From the NCBI RefSeq assembly GCF_001704415.2, contig NC_030821.1, positions 41,151,210 to 41,215,209 on the forward strand: 64,000 bases of DNA, given 5' to 3'. Below are positions 11,693 through 23,974 of this stretch, piece by piece; position 1 is the first letter of the stretch, and every line of letters starts with the position of its first letter. The stretch is from Capra hircus. Lineage: Eukaryota; Chordata; Mammalia; Artiodactyla; Bovidae. Below the pieces are notes generated by a model. That model ran no database searches, was not told the DNA's origin, and saw nothing but the letters and a program-made list of their open reading frames with translations. The translations under genes were made by a program, and so were the position numbers.

Positions 11693-12836
11693 GTTACCAA
11701 GTGCAAACTCATGCTGCTTGCCACATGACAGGACAGTAAATCAAAAGACAAGATGTTGGAGCAAGGAATAGCAGCTTTATTCAGAAAGCTAACCAACTGA
11801 GGTTGTGGAATAGCATCCCAAAGAACCATTTTACTTGATTTACAATTCAGGTTTCTTTTATATTAAAATGGTGGGAGGGGGTAGAAAGGCTGACTAGTTG
11901 TTGCAAACTTCTTGGAGCCAGTCAGACCCTGGAGGGGATGATTTAATCTTTTGTTCTAGCAGCTGTCTGGGGCTTCCCTTAACATTCAAAAACTAAGATC
12001 ATGACATCCAGTTCCATAACTTCATGGCAAAAAAGTGGAAACAGTGGTAGATTTTATTTTCTTGGGCTCCAAAATTACTGCTGACAGTGACTGAAGGCAT
12101 GAAATGAACAGACACTGGCTCTTTAGAAGAAAAGTTATCACAAACCTAGACAGTGTATTAAAATGCAGAGACATCACTTTGCTGGCAAAGGTCCATATAG
12201 TCAAAGCTATGGTTTTTCCAGTAGTCATGTGTGGGTGTGAAATTTGGATCATAGAGAAGGCTGAGCACCAAAGAATTGATGCTTTTGAGTACTGGTGCTA
12301 GAGAAGACTCCTGAGAGTCCCTTGGAGAGCAAGGAGATCAAACCAGTCAATCCTAAAGGAAATCAATCCTGCATGTTGACTAGAAGAACTGATGCTGAAG
12401 CTGAAGATCCATTACTTTGGTCACTTGATGTGAAGAGCTGAGTCATTGGAAAAGACCCTGATGCTGGGAAAGATTGAGGGCAGGAAGAGAAGGGAAGGAC
12501 AGAGGATGAGATTATTGGATGGGATCAAAGACTCAATGGACATGAGTTTGAGCAAACTCTGGGAGATAGTGAAGGATTAGGGAAACCTGATGTGCTCTAT
12601 TCCACGGGGTCAAAAAGAGTTGTACACAACTTAGCAACTGAACAACAACAACAAAGCAGCTGTCCAAGTAGGTCTCATCAGGACGTTCCTGTAAACCTCC
12701 GACAAGACGAAGTTTAATTTATGTTCTGCTACTTTTTATTTCTATTTGAATGGAAAGAGTGATATCTTTAAAGGTCAAGCATGGGAGACAGAGACTTGAG
12801 AGAGGGCTATTATGCATATTTCAGGCTATAGCCAAC
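11693..12836 (-). repeat. Probable solo LTR of a ruminant endogenous retrovirus, split by a BovB tail
   Basis: The segment begins TGTTACC and ends GCCAACA on the + strand, the TG...CA ends expected of an LTR. On the minus strand it carries an AATAAA signal inside 'ctgaataaagctgct' (about 11784-11770), as in an R region. A BovB 3' end interrupts it, flanked by 'agcagctgtc' at 11958-11967 and 12655-12664. No internal retroviral genes adjoin, so a solo LTR is likelier than a provirus. I see no clear target duplication around the whole LTR, so the outer ends are uncertain. Confidence 0.42.
11980..12652 (+). mobile_element. BovB LINE, 3' end only
   Basis: It runs from the sequence for 'NIQKTK' (about 11981) to a (caa)n-like tail at 12640-12652. 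It has several stops and indels. The 10-base repeat 'agcagctgtc' on each side (11958-11967, 12655-12664) looks like its target duplication, although about a dozen extra bases lie between the left repeat and recognisable BovB. Confidence 0.85.
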
Positions 12837-12839
12837 AGT

Positions 12840-13730
12840 CTTTTGCAAAAATCAACAGAGCAGAAAGTTTAGAGCTGAAGGAACAGATTCAGTATGGAGT
12901 CAGATTTGTTCTTGTCTGTTATCTATTAATTTCTTATTTCTAATTGTACACAGAAGACAAAAGGTATGAGAAATGGACAAGAAGTGAAATTGTTTTGGTT
13001 CAAAACCTATATTTGATAATGACCAGTTGATTAACCCCATGGAATCCTAGCTTCCTCACTAATAAAATGAAGATTATCATAACTCTTTTGCTTACAACAC
13101 AGATTTTGATGAAGGCAACATGAAACAGTGAATTTGAAAGCCTGTTGAAAACTGAAAGATGCTATGTGGATAAGAGCAAGGAATTAAGGGCTTTGGAAAC
13201 TGCCCATCATGACTGCAAAAGAAATCTGCACAGTCAATGTTTAAAGGTTAGTAGAGCCCAAAAGATTGAAGTCTAAGTAGAAAAACCCTACAAGTGGTGA
13301 AAAACTTTCCTCAAAGGAACAGCAAATACTTCCATAAACTGCATTATTTCAAACAATGAAAGTAAAATCAGAAAAATGAACAATGAAGATAAGCACGTTC
13401 TTTATAAGGTGAGCTAACTGGGTTCAACTATTGTCAAGCTTTAAATTATGCTTAAACATTGGTGCCCAAGTTTATTTTTAGCTTTGTGGATAGCTCTGTC
13501 ATGGATTTCTCACTGGCTTCTTAAGTAGTTTCATTGACATGTCCTGTAAGTCACATTTAGCAAAAGAAAATCTGAATCTTTACTAACATTAAAATTCTTG
13601 CAGGAAAGTAAAAAGCTGCTCATTAGCTCAGTTCACAGAGTTTGCTTTCTGCAACAAAGCATTGCCCACTAACCTACACACTATAAAATTGCTATTGGAA
13701 AGTTATTTTTCTTACTGGCATTAAAAAATA
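12840..13730. other. Unrecognised DNA, possible MIR trace
   Basis: A weak MIR-like stretch ('aaccccatggaatcctagct...aataaaatgaagattatcat') lies near 13035-13085. Otherwise nothing is recognised. Confidence 0.3.
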
Positions 13731-13731
13731 A

Positions 13732-13850
13732 ATTGTTGTTCAGTGCTAAGTCATGTCTATCTCTTTGCAGCCCCATGGACTGCAGCACACCAGGTTTTCC
13801 TGTCCTTCACTATCTTCTGGAGTTTGCTCAAACTCGTGTCCATTAGACTA
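13732..13850 (-). mobile_element. BovB LINE tail, antisense, about 120 bases
   Basis: 'gttgttcagtgctaagtcatgtc' through 'tggagtttgctcaaactcgtgtccatta' matches the last part of BovB in reverse. It is a very short 5'-truncated insertion. Confidence 0.75.
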
Positions 13851-13854
13851 TGAT

Positions 13855-15320
13855 AAATCATAATAGAAAAAATATTAATAAAATCTAAGGTATCACATGT
13901 GTTAAAAAAGATTTTGGAAGAAACATAAAAAATAAAAATTAAAAACACTAGGAAGCTTCTGCATACTGCAAACTTGTTTTGGTATTACTGTTATCTTGAC
14001 TACAATAGCATAAGTGAAACAGTAACTTTTTATCACTGAAAAAATCTCATGCTTGTTTTATCCCCACAATGCCAAGGCCAATCAACCAGAGACTTGTTTT
14101 ACTAAATGCTAGGAGTATAGCTCTCAATTCCTAGTTTAGACATCCTGTCTTATGATTCCATTTGACTACTACTTTATTCATTTTCTCCAATCAAGAGTAG
14201 ACTCAACAGGAAATCTGCCTGGAAATAATTAGAATGATATATGCTTTTCCTTGTATCTTTCTTACATCTTACGAATGGAATAAGTAACACAATCTTTAGC
14301 ATATAATCAAAAGTTTATACTGGTGCTCACACCTCTTCAGTCCAGCCCATAAATCATCAATCAAGACTGTCTCCTCTATCGTGTACACATTAGTGAAATT
14401 GAGTATGCCAGCAAATTCACATCAGGAAACATCCATAATGTCATATTGTTGGAGCGCTTAGCAGCTCCATCACTGATATAATGTGAAGAGGCAAATACCC
14501 AACAAGAAACTTTTGGTGTCATGTTTCCAGCTCTTCTCCGTCTTGCTCTCCCCTACTCCAGACCTTCTTGAGGTCTATTTTTCCCATTTGTCTTCCCATT
14601 GCTTCATATTTCACCATTTTCCAAACTCTTTCATAGAGACAGTCTGCTTGGTTTTGATATTGAATCACTCTAACATTTATTTCTTGTATTTTTCTCCTCT
14701 TGATTGTAAATTTTATGCCAAAAGACTGGTTTTACACCATCCAAGAGGCAAGTATAAGGGACAGTAAAGCTGAGCTATAATCTTCCATGCCACTTCTTCT
14801 GATAAGAAACATGTGTCAGTCACTGTACTGAGATTAAAGATTAAAATATTAGAAAGATAATTTTGGCTTCCTAGGGGCTTTCAGTAGTGAACACATAATT
14901 GCAGGAGAGACCTGAAAATATGTAATTCTAACATAATGCAGAAAATTACAAAAATAAAATAGTAGGGTTTTCTGAGGTCTATGAGAAAAGAAGGAGAAAT
15001 ATCAATTTTGTTTAATTGGTGAAAACTTAGATATATAAGCTGAAAATGTTTGAACAATGTATAAGGGAGTCCCATGACTTAATTTAGATTAAGGGGTTTT
15101 AAAGGATTAGCATCATCATACTGTCTGTTACGAACAGTATGAAGAGGCAAAAAGGTATGGCACTGAAAGATGAACTCCCCAGGTCGGTAGGTGCCCAATA
15201 TGCTACTGGAGAAGAGTAGAGAAATAACTCCAGAAAGAATGACGAGACAAAGCCAAAGTAAAAACAACATCCAGTTGGAGATGTGATCGGTGATGGGAGT
15301 AAAGTTCAATGCTGTAAAAA
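13855..15320. other. Unrecognised DNA
   Basis: Reading frames of up to 94 codons occur here (for example 14483-14767 +) but show no known motif. Base composition matches the surrounding intergenic DNA. I call no gene. Confidence 0.35.
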
Positions 15321-15324
15321 CCAA

Positions 15325-16678
15325 TAGTGCATAGGAACTGTAATGTTAGGTCCATCAATGAAGGCAAATTGCAAGTGGTCAAACAGGAGATGGCAAGAGT
15401 GAATGTCAACATTTTAGGAATCAGTGAACTAAAATGGACTGAAATGGGCAAATTTCACTCAGATATTTGTATCTCCTACTATGGGAAAGAATCCGTTAGA
15501 AGAAATGGAGGGGTAATCATAGTCAACAAAAGAGTCCAGAATGCAATGCGTGTATGCAGTCTCAAAAATGACAGAATGATCTCCGTTTTCAAGGCAAACC
15601 ATTCATTATCACAGTAATCCAAGTCTATGCCCCAACCAGTAATGCTGAAGAAGCTAAAGTAGAACGGTTCTTTGAATACCTATAAGACCTTCTAGAACTA
15701 ACACCCAAAAGACATGTCCTTTTCATTACAGGGGACTAGAATGCAAAAGTAGCAAGTCAAGAGCTACCTGGAGTGGCAGACAAATTTAGCCTTGGAGTAC
15801 AAAATGAAGTAAGTCAAAGGCTAACAGAGCTTTGCCAAGAGACTCCACTGGTCATAGCAAACACCCTCTTCCAATAACACAAGAGAAGACTCTACACATG
15901 GACATCAACAGATGGTCAATACAGAAATCAGATTATATCCTTTGCAGCCAAAGATGGAGAAGCTCTATACAGTTAGCAAAAACAAGATGCTGGAGCTCAC
16001 TGTGCCTCAAATCATGATCTCATTGTCAAAACTCAACATTCAGAAAACTAAGATTAAGGCTTCTGGTCCCATCACTTCCTGGCAAATAGATGGGGAAATA
16101 AAGGAAAGAGTGAGAGAGTTTATTTTGGGGGGCTCCAAAATCACTGCCGATGGTGATTGAAGCCATGAAATTAAAAGACATTTGCTCCTTGGAAGAAAAG
16201 TTATGACCAGCCTAGACAGCATATTAAGAAGCAAAGATATTACTTTGCCAACAGAATTCCATCTAGTCAGAGCTATGGTTTTCCAGTAGTCATGTATGGA
16301 TGTGAGAGTTAGACTGTAAAGAAAGCTGAGTGCCAAGGAATTGATGGTTTTGAACTGTGGTGTTGGAGAAGACTCTTGAGAGTCCATTGGACAGTAAGAA
16401 GATCCAACCAGTCCATCCTAAAGGCAATCAGTTCTGAATATTTATCGGAAGGACTAATACTTTGGCCACCTGATGTGAAGAACCAACTCATTTGAAAAGA
16501 TACTGATGCTGGGAAAGATTGAAGGTGGGAGAAGGAGACAGCCGAGGATGAGATTGCTGATTGGCATCACTAATGCGATGGACATGAGTTTGAGTAGGCT
16601 CCAGGAGTTGGTGATGGTGTGCTGTAGTCCATGGGGTTGCAAAGGATCAGACACGACTGAGCCCCTGAACTGAACTGA
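15325..16678 (+). mobile_element. BovB LINE with large internal deletion
   Basis: This is the one copy here that keeps the endonuclease-side sequence: about 15340-16035 encodes pieces such as 'NILGISELKWTEMG' and 'GGVIIVNKR', the apurinic-endonuclease-like domain of RTE elements. Near 16036 it jumps directly to the 3' part of ORF2 ('KLNIQKTKIKASGP', about 16034 on) and then to the 'ctgaactgaactgatca' tail. Compared with the copy at 7252-9380, roughly 1.4 kb holding the reverse-transcriptase core is missing. Stops break both remaining parts. Confidence 0.87.
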
Positions 16679-16679
16679 T

Positions 16680-16990
16680 CAGGCTGATAAAAATAGGAGA
16701 CTAAAATTTTACAAGATAATATGGAGAAATATTGTTTGTCACTACTCTGACCTTGAGTACAGTTTCTTTACTACACAATTAGAAAAGAGGAAACATAATT
16801 TAAAACTAAATCTGCACTAAACATTTCTGCTTATGCCTACTCCCGTACTATGCAGTACGGTGGACTGGGGAAGTATGCTTACATTTTAGCAACTTCTGAA
16901 TACCTTCAAAACTTTGTAGTATTTGAATATTTGCTGATCTCCTGTAGTATAATTTATGGAATATTTTAGGTTATATGCCTTTTCACTTAG
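16680..16990. other. Unrecognised DNA
   Basis: No gene or repeat is recognised between the BovB tail and the first SINE. Confidence 0.35.
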
Positions 16991-16992
16991 CC

Positions 16993-17114
16993 TAAGTCTT
17001 CCCTGGTAGGTCAGTTGGTAAAGAATCCACCTGTAACACAGGAGACCCTGGTTCTATCCCTTGATCAAGAGGATACGCTAGAGAAAGGATACATTACCCA
17101 CTCCAGTATTCTTG
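16993..17114 (+). repeat. Bov-tA SINE, 3'-truncated
   Basis: The first part of the consensus ('tcttccctggtaggtcagtt') runs to 'cactccagtattcttga' and then stops at the start of another Bov-tA. Confidence 0.87.
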
Positions 17115-17325
17115 AGCTTCCCTCATGGCTCAGCTGTTAAAGAATCTGCCTCCAATGCTGGTGACCTAGGTTTGATCCCTGGATTGGGAAGAGCCCCTGG
17201 AGGAAGGAATGGCTACCCACTACAGTATTTTGGCCTGGAGTATTCCATGGATTGTATAGTCCATGGGGTCACAAAGAGTCGGACACAACCGAATGACTTT
17301 CACTTCACTTCACTTAGGCTGGTAT
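17115..17325 (+). repeat. Bov-tA SINE
   Basis: A full-length element that abuts the preceding partial one, ending in repeated 'cacttcacttcactt'. The second SINE probably inserted at or into the first. Confidence 0.92.
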
Positions 17326-17414
17326 GAGGCAGTGAAGCAGTACTAACTGTGAAATTATGAATTTTATGTGATATTTGAATATATATAGTATATATAATGT
17401 ATTATAATGTACAT

Positions 17415-19022
17415 TAAAATACTATTGAAAGGAACTGGGGGAATCAACTTGCCTGACTTCAGGCTCTACTACAAAGCCACAGTCATCAAGACAGTATGGT
17501 ACTGGCACAAAGACAGAAATATAGATCAATGGAACAAAATAGAAAGCCCAGAGATAAATCCACACACATATGGACACCTTATCTTTGACAAAGGAGGCAA
17601 GAATATACAATGGAGTAAAGACAATCTCTTTAACAAGTGGTGCTGGGAAAACTGGTCAACCACTTGTAGAAGAATGAAACTAGATCACTTTCTAACACTG
17701 CACACAAAAATAAACTTAAAATGGATTAAAGATCTAAATGTAAGACCAGAAACTGTAAAACTCCTAGAGGAGAATATAGGAAAAACACTCTCCGACATAC
17801 ATCACAGCAGGATCCTCTATGATCCACCTCCCAGAATACTGGAAATAAAAGCAAAAATAAACAAATGGGATCTAATTAAAATTTAAAGCTTCTGCACAAC
17901 AAAGGAAAATATAAGCAAAGTGAAAAGACAGCCCTCGGAATGGGAGAAACTAATAGCAAATGAAGCAACTGACAAACAACTAATCTCAAAAATATACAAG
18001 CAACTCCTGCAGCTCAATTCCAGAAAAATAAACGACCCAATCAAAAAATGGGCCAAAGAACTAAATAGACATTTCTCCAAAGAAGACATACGGATGGCTA
18101 ACAAACACATGAAAAGATGCTCAACATCACTCATTATTAGAGAAATGCAAATCAAAACCACAATGAGGTACCACTTCACACCAGTCAGAATGGCTGCGAT
18201 CCAAAAGTCTACAAGCAATAAATGCTGGAGAGGGTGTGGAGAAAAGGGAACCCTCCTACACTGTTGGTGGGAATGCAAACTAGTACAGCCACTTTGGAGA
18301 ACAGTGTGGAGATTCCTTAAAAAATTGCAAATAGAACTACCTTATGACCCAGCAATCCCACTGCTGGGCATACACACCGAGGAAACCAGAATTGAAAGAG
18401 ACACATGTACCCCAATGTTCATCGCAGCACTGTTTATAATAGCCAGGACATAGAAACAACCTAGATGTCCATCAGCAGATGAATGGATAAGAAAGCTGTG
18501 GTACATATACACAATGGAGATTACTCAGCCATTAAAAAGAATACATTTGAATCAGTTCTGATGAGATGGATGAAACTGGAGCTGATTATACAGAGTGAAG
18601 TAAGCCAGAAAGAAAAACACCAATACAGTATACTAACACATATATATGGAATTTAGAAAGACTGCAATGACGACCCTGTATGCAAGATGGCAAAAAAGAC
18701 ACAGATGTGTATAATGACTCAGAGGGAGAGGGAGAGGGAGAGGGTGGGATGATTTGGGAGAATGGCATTGTAACATGTATAGTATCATGTAAGAATTGAA
18801 TCGCCAGTCTATGTCCAACGCAGGATACAGCATGCTTGGGGCTGGTGCACGGTGATAACCCAGAGAGATGTTATGGGGAGGGAGGTGGGAGGGGGGTTCA
18901 TGTTTGGGAGCGCATGTACACCCGTGGTGGATTCAAGTCAATATATGGCAAAACCAATACCGTATTGTAAAGTAAAATAAAGTAAAAATAAAAATTAAAA
19001 AAAAATAATAAAATACTATTGA
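17415..19022 (+). mobile_element. L1 LINE (bovine type), 5'-truncated, with perfect target duplication
   Basis: The 14-base sequence 'taaaatactattga' occurs at 17415-17428 and again at 19009-19022, bracketing the element exactly. Inside are the 3' part of ORF2 (17429-18656), a 3' UTR of about 350 bases with a gagggagaggg repeat (18720-18745), and an A-rich tail (18970-19008). The perfect duplication and mild damage point to a relatively recent insertion. Confidence 0.95.
17429..18656 (+). pseudogene. L1 ORF2 C-terminal fragment
   Basis: This is the C-terminal part of the L1 ORF2 protein, the endonuclease/reverse-transcriptase polyprotein. Endonuclease and the RT catalytic core are lost through 5' truncation. 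The zinc-knuckle-like C-terminal motif C-x3-C-x7-H-x4-C is visible at about 18224-18286 ('CWRGCGEKGTLLHCWWEC'). Damage is light: an in-frame TAA at 17884-17886, a TAG at 18451-18453 where a tryptophan codon is expected, and a one-base loss near 18520. The frame after that loss reaches a natural-looking stop at 18654-18656. Not functional. Confidence 0.9.
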
Positions 19023-19204
19023 CAACACAAGTATAAATAATCTCCCACACTTTGTAACTCAGACCTCAGTAGGGGAAATGGTGGTGTCTCTAAGTAGTGT
19101 CTCTAAGTCAACAAAAGTCTCCACTTGTCCACAAATGTAGGTAAATGTAGTTTATCCTATAAAGACTGCCATTTTGATCATTTTGATCGTTTATTCAAGG
19201 AGTA

Positions 19205-19410
19205 CTAGTCATTAAGAACTAAATATTGGATATACTTCTCACAAGCTGTGTGACTTGAGGCAATCTACTTAGCCTCTGTGTGTCTCCATTTTGTCTTGTG
19301 AAAGTAAGAAAATGATATTTGCCTTTCAGAGCTGTTTTTAGGATTGAATGAAACCATGTATTCCAAGCCTTAGGCATGATCCTTGGCACACATTAATCAA
19401 ACTATAAAAT
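19205..19410 (+). repeat. MIR SINE
   Basis: 'gctgtgtgacttgaggcaat' then 'cttagcctctgtgtgtctcc' and 'ccttggcacacattaat' follow the MIR consensus in order, with heavy divergence. Confidence 0.7.
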
Positions 19411-19589
19411 GTAGATGCTTGTGTTATATTTGAGTTTTCTAACAAAGTGGAAAATTGTCTCCAGAGAGAAGCTGATGAATTTCATTTGGGTTACCTGGTA
19501 ATCATTTTCTTGCCACTTCCTATTAATTGATGAATTTGAAGCAGAAAGAGTCCTTTTGATATGAATTCATGAAAATGACGAGGACTGTG

Positions 19590-19757
19590 CGACTTCACTT
19601 TCACTTTTCACTTTCATGCATTGGAGAAGGAAATGGCAACCCACTCCAGTGTTCTTGCCTGGAGAGTCCCAGGGACGGGGGAGCCTGGTGGGCTGCCGTC
19701 TATGGGGTCTCACAGAGTCAGACACGACTGAAGTGACTTAGCAGCAGCAGCAGCAGA
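19590..19757 (+). repeat. BOV-A2 SINE
   Basis: 'tttcatgcattggagaagga' through 'gacttagcagcagcagcagc'. It ends in an (agc)n tract at 19739-19756 that may vary in length. Confidence 0.9.
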
Positions 19758-19859
19758 ACAAAATCATTACAATTAACTTCTCTAAGTAACAGGGAACCAC
19801 AGAAAGATAAGAGAATACAGGAGCAGCTTAAGATGATTTCTTATAGTAGCTGTCATCTG

Positions 19860-20035
19860 ATGACCATTTACTGTGTCTCAAATGTGCATAGTGTCTTACT
19901 TAATTCTCTTAGTAATTTCACAAATTATATTATTTAATAGATGAGGAAACTGAGGTTCCAAGGGCTTAAGTAACTTGTCAAAATTAGAGCACAAAGATAC
20001 TGGGTTGGAGGCACATTTGAGCACAGTGTGTAAGT
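19860..20035 (+). repeat. MIR SINE
   Basis: 'gatgaggaaactgaggttcc' and 'cttaagtaacttgtcaaaat' (19940-19985) are the conserved MIR core in sense orientation, preceded by 'ccatttactgtgtctcaaat'. Confidence 0.75.
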
Positions 20036-20044
20036 TCAGGTAAT

Positions 20045-22608
20045 CTTTGGGTAGCTTTTGACATGTCTTCTAAGATATTCAAGAACCAGCACTAGAGAGG
20101 AAAGAGCTAAAGGCAAATTTTATTTTCTGGACACTTTTTTTTTTTTTTTTTTTTCCCCCCAGGGACATGGTAGAGTAAAGTTCCAAGTCTAATAGGTCCT
20201 ATTAGGAAAAAAGAATGGAGGCAGTTTGTGAGGAGAAGAAAAATCCATCTTGAAAAACTAACCTCTTTTTCCTTACACATACATTCAAAGCAATCCTATA
20301 AGCATGTCAACTTAAATGAAATAATTAGTGTAAGAGCTTCAACATGAGATACAACACGATGGCAAAATTAATCTTGGGTATTTAATGAAATACCATCTCT
20401 TCTTTTAACCAAAAGTCTGACAACCTGGTGACAGTACAAATCTGTTCCACAGGCCATTTAATTAAGAACTATCATATAGAAACCTATTTTGATCATCAAA
20501 TAAAAAAGATCCTTGTTTAAATCAAGATGTTTACATGGCAGGTTCTTGAGATCAAAGATATCTCTTGCATAATTGAAAATAATCTTTAATCATTTTGGGG
20601 TTGGGTTATGATTAAGGTATCATCAGTTTCTTATTCTAAACTTACATGTTTGTCTTTCTTGATCTTAAATATTGTTGCATCTTAATCCATTTAAAATATC
20701 TCCATCACCACAGACAAAAAAAAAATGTTTTTATGCTATTATTACATAGCATCTAGTGCTTCTGTTTACTTTATTCAATCAGCCACATTTGTTCTAGTAG
20801 TAATTTAAGAAATTAGATATTCTGAATTTTCAATAAGGATATAAGGCATGGAAAGTTTTGTTAAGAATAGGGGAAGATGAGGCTACAGAGTGCTAATTTG
20901 CTTGGCATTGGGTTTCTTTATTTTTTCCTTCCTTCCTTTCAATTCTCTGAAAGATATTTGAACCATGTTCTCTATAACAATGAAAGTTTCCATTCACATT
21001 TTATATTATTTCTGGGGGTTATTTTCTCTTAAACATAGTTTTAGGAAACAAATGAGAAAAATTTAAGCCATCTAAACCTCTTACAATTTGACTCTAGTAG
21101 GGAGTAGGAGGCTAACAGAAAAAAGAAAAAGGGAAACTCAATATGTATGACATATACATTATAATTATATTATGTTAAAGCTTTTGAAGATGAAGCACAG
21201 TCAAATTACTTCTTATTCTTATTATCCATGGGTCATATCTAGCCTATCTATAAGAAATATTAGTTTTGTACTAATAATATCTTCATACTAATAATTTCAT
21301 ATGAAAATTCATTCTTTAAAATATACCCATAGTTATGATTCCAGTGTGCCACTCACATATATTTATAAGGAAGCATAAAAATTAATATACTACTAATTTG
21401 TAAACGCAAAAAGTGAAACACCGAGAAACTAAGGGACAGGTCAAATGGCTACAGTTGCCATCTGGCAGCACGTCCATAGAGAAGAGATCTTAAGCCTTGA
21501 AGCTATACTCTGCTTTCAATATTTGGAAACCAATTTTTAAAATAACAGATAGATATCAAATAAAACATTTGATTTGTCATAAGAATGTATATACTACAGA
21601 ATATTTGCTTACAAATAATTTTATTCTAAGCAGACAAATCACTTTCAGAATCCTCATGGATTTCAGAACCCTTATATCTTTATAAGCCTGAAAAACAACT
21701 TCCTCATAAAAAATAAAGCAGAAAGATGCATATATTTTTTCCATTTCAAAAAATAAGACTGATTTCCTAAAATGTCAAAAACAGTTACAGAATCCCAAAT
21801 TACTTTATATTTTGTTTTCAATATTTGATAAGGAAATGATCATTCCTTTATTAACAATTTTTTGTATTATTTCTCTTTATTCTACATGATTAAATTATAA
21901 ACATTTTAGCACTAGGAATATATTTTAATGTTGAAACATGTTACTGTATTCAAATCTTCTAAAGCTGAACTTATATATCATATTCACTTAAAATAATTAT
22001 ATTTTTCTTAATAAGTAGGATTTATAACACCTCCTCCCACTATTAACAATCATATGGGTATTATAAGGTCATATTTTTTCACTAGGTTGTTAGAAACCAA
22101 CCACAGAATTTTTCAGTAGTAGCCACCCCATAGCTTGATTTAGCAGGCAAAGTGAAGATAATATCCAATTCATATTCATTGTGTAAATGGTGAATTCAGT
22201 GATTACTATTTTCCCATTAAGAATATATTCAATTATGCCACAGATAGAACACTATTCGGTTTAATGAGAATTTAAAATGAATGGAATTAGATTTAGACTA
22301 GAGTCTCATGAGCATTAAGAGAGTGATTAACATAGGTGTGGACATTTTTACTTTTTAAAATTTATTTTGCATTCCAATCAAACAGGTTCATTTTTATATA
22401 AATTTAAGCATGATTAAATCTTGCATGTTATTTTTAAACAGAAGTTGCCAGCTGCATCAACTTGTTCATTCTCTTTGACTTACAAAATACATGTGCTAAA
22501 GTTTAGATAAACTCTCATTACCATATAATAACATTGTTATATAATAAAAAATATAAACATTCCAATATTAATTTGGAAATTTAAAGAACACTCAAACTAG
22601 TGTAATTA
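20045..22608. other. AT-rich DNA, nothing recognised
   Basis: A long T run then C run lies at 20138-20160. The rest is AT-rich intergenic sequence with no frame over about 65 codons and no repeat family I can name. Confidence 0.35.
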
Positions 22609-22611
22609 ATT

Positions 22612-22785
22612 ATTAACATTTATTGAATGCTTATTATTTTTCAGATAATATGCTAACTACTTTCATATATTACCTCTTGGGAGCCCTCCAAGTCATTTTA
22701 TGAAGTAAGCATTCCCATTATATTTACAGGGAAATTAGTTTTATGAGCTTGAATGACTTACACAAAGTCACAGGATGTGGTCAGC
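22612..22785 (+). repeat. MIR SINE, diverged
   Basis: 'catttattgaatgcttatta' then 'gggaaattagttttatgagctt' and 'cacaaagtcacaggatgt' follow the MIR order. Confidence 0.55.
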
Positions 22786-22787
22786 AG

Positions 22788-23400
22788 AATTTTAATATGA
22801 CCTCCAAGATCCCCATCCCTTGGAGTACATAAACTGTATAATCCCTGGATCTGTGAACATGATGGATTTCACTCCTGGGATTAGGTTGTTATTTGGCACA
22901 GTTCATTTTAATAAAAGGAGATTATCTTCAGTGGGGCTGACCTAATCAGGTGTTCCTTGAAAATCAACTTGATATCTTACTGAGGCCAATGATTCAAGTC
23001 AGAGAGACTGAAAGCATCATGGAGATTTGACAGTAGAGAAAACTGTTTTTTGGCTTTGAAGATAGAGAGGGTCATGTAGCTACATTCTTAGTGGGTTTCA
23101 ATGAATTGAGAGTAGCCCACAAGCAGACATCCAGCAAAATGGGGACCTCAGCCCTACAACCACAAGGAACTGAATTTTACCAAAAACCTGAAAGAACTTG
23201 AAAGTGAATTCATCCTAAATGGCTTCAGACAAAACCTAAGTATAGTGAACACCTTGATTTCAAGCTGGAAAGTAGCAGAATGGAGAATCATGCCATGCTA
23301 AGCCTGGTCTGCTGATTTACAAAACTAAGAACTAACTGATGCATGTTGCTTTAAGCCACTATATGTGCGGCAAAGTGTTCACAGCTTAAAAACATAGCTA
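22788..23400 (+). repeat. Ancient LTR-like repeat (MaLR/ERVL style)
   Basis: The order 'gaccaccaagatccc'-like start (22800), 'aaaaggagattatcttcagt' (22913), 'tggctttgaagatagagagg' (23050), 'caccttgatttcaagc' (23250) and 'tgctttaagccactatatgt' (23346) matches a well-known mammalian LTR-type repeat in sense direction. Family not assigned. Confidence 0.5.
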
Positions 23401-23404
23401 CTAA

Positions 23405-23760
23405 GTTCAATTTTACTCACAAGAAACCTGATTATACTCCTCTGTCCCTCCACCCTATTCTTCTAAACAATCTAGACACTGCTTCATGAAAACAGTAAAT
23501 TTATTTACTACTCTTGATAGAGTATGTCTTTCTACAACCCTATGTGATTCAACCTTTTATTTAACGGAAAAAGAACTGGATTTGGAGTTGATAATATTTC
23601 TTTCATAAGTTAAATAAAATGGTACTATTTGCTTATTTATTTGGAAATGTCTTGAATAATCTAGCATATGGCAATTGCTCAATAAACGTTGTGGCCACTT
23701 TGCTAATAATTATTACTAAAATTTTAAAGCATGAAAGGTATCAAAACTGTCACACATCTA
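23405..23760. other. Possible L2/MIR tail
   Basis: 'ctagcatatggcaattgctcaataaa' near 23659-23685 resembles the 3' end of L2/MIR; the rest is not recognised. Confidence 0.35.
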
Positions 23761-23765
23761 TCTTT

Positions 23766-23973
23766 GCTGTTGTTGTTTAGTCACTAAGTCATGTCTGACT
23801 CTTTTGGGACCCCATGGACTGTGGGGCCTAGCAGCCTCCACATGGGATTTCCCAGGCAAGAACAGTAGAGTAGATTGCCATTTCCTTATCCAGGGGATCT
23901 TCCTGACCCAGGAATCAAAGCCCCATCTCCTCCTTGGAAGGTGGATTCTTTACCACTGAGCCGCTTGGGATAT
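23766..23973 (-). repeat. Bov-tA SINE, antisense
   Basis: 'gttgtttagtcactaagtca' through 'ctttaccactgagccgcttg', a nearly full element with several differences. Confidence 0.9.
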
Positions 23974-23974
23974 C

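Noticed and set aside
14483..14767. 94-codon + strand frame with a hydrophobic, Ser/Phe-rich product
   Set aside because: No recognised motif, no splice-site context I could support, and composition like surrounding AT-rich DNA.
17422..18278. Minus-strand frames of 62 and 131 codons with hydrophobic stretches
   Set aside because: They are antisense shadows of the L1 ORF2 fragment.
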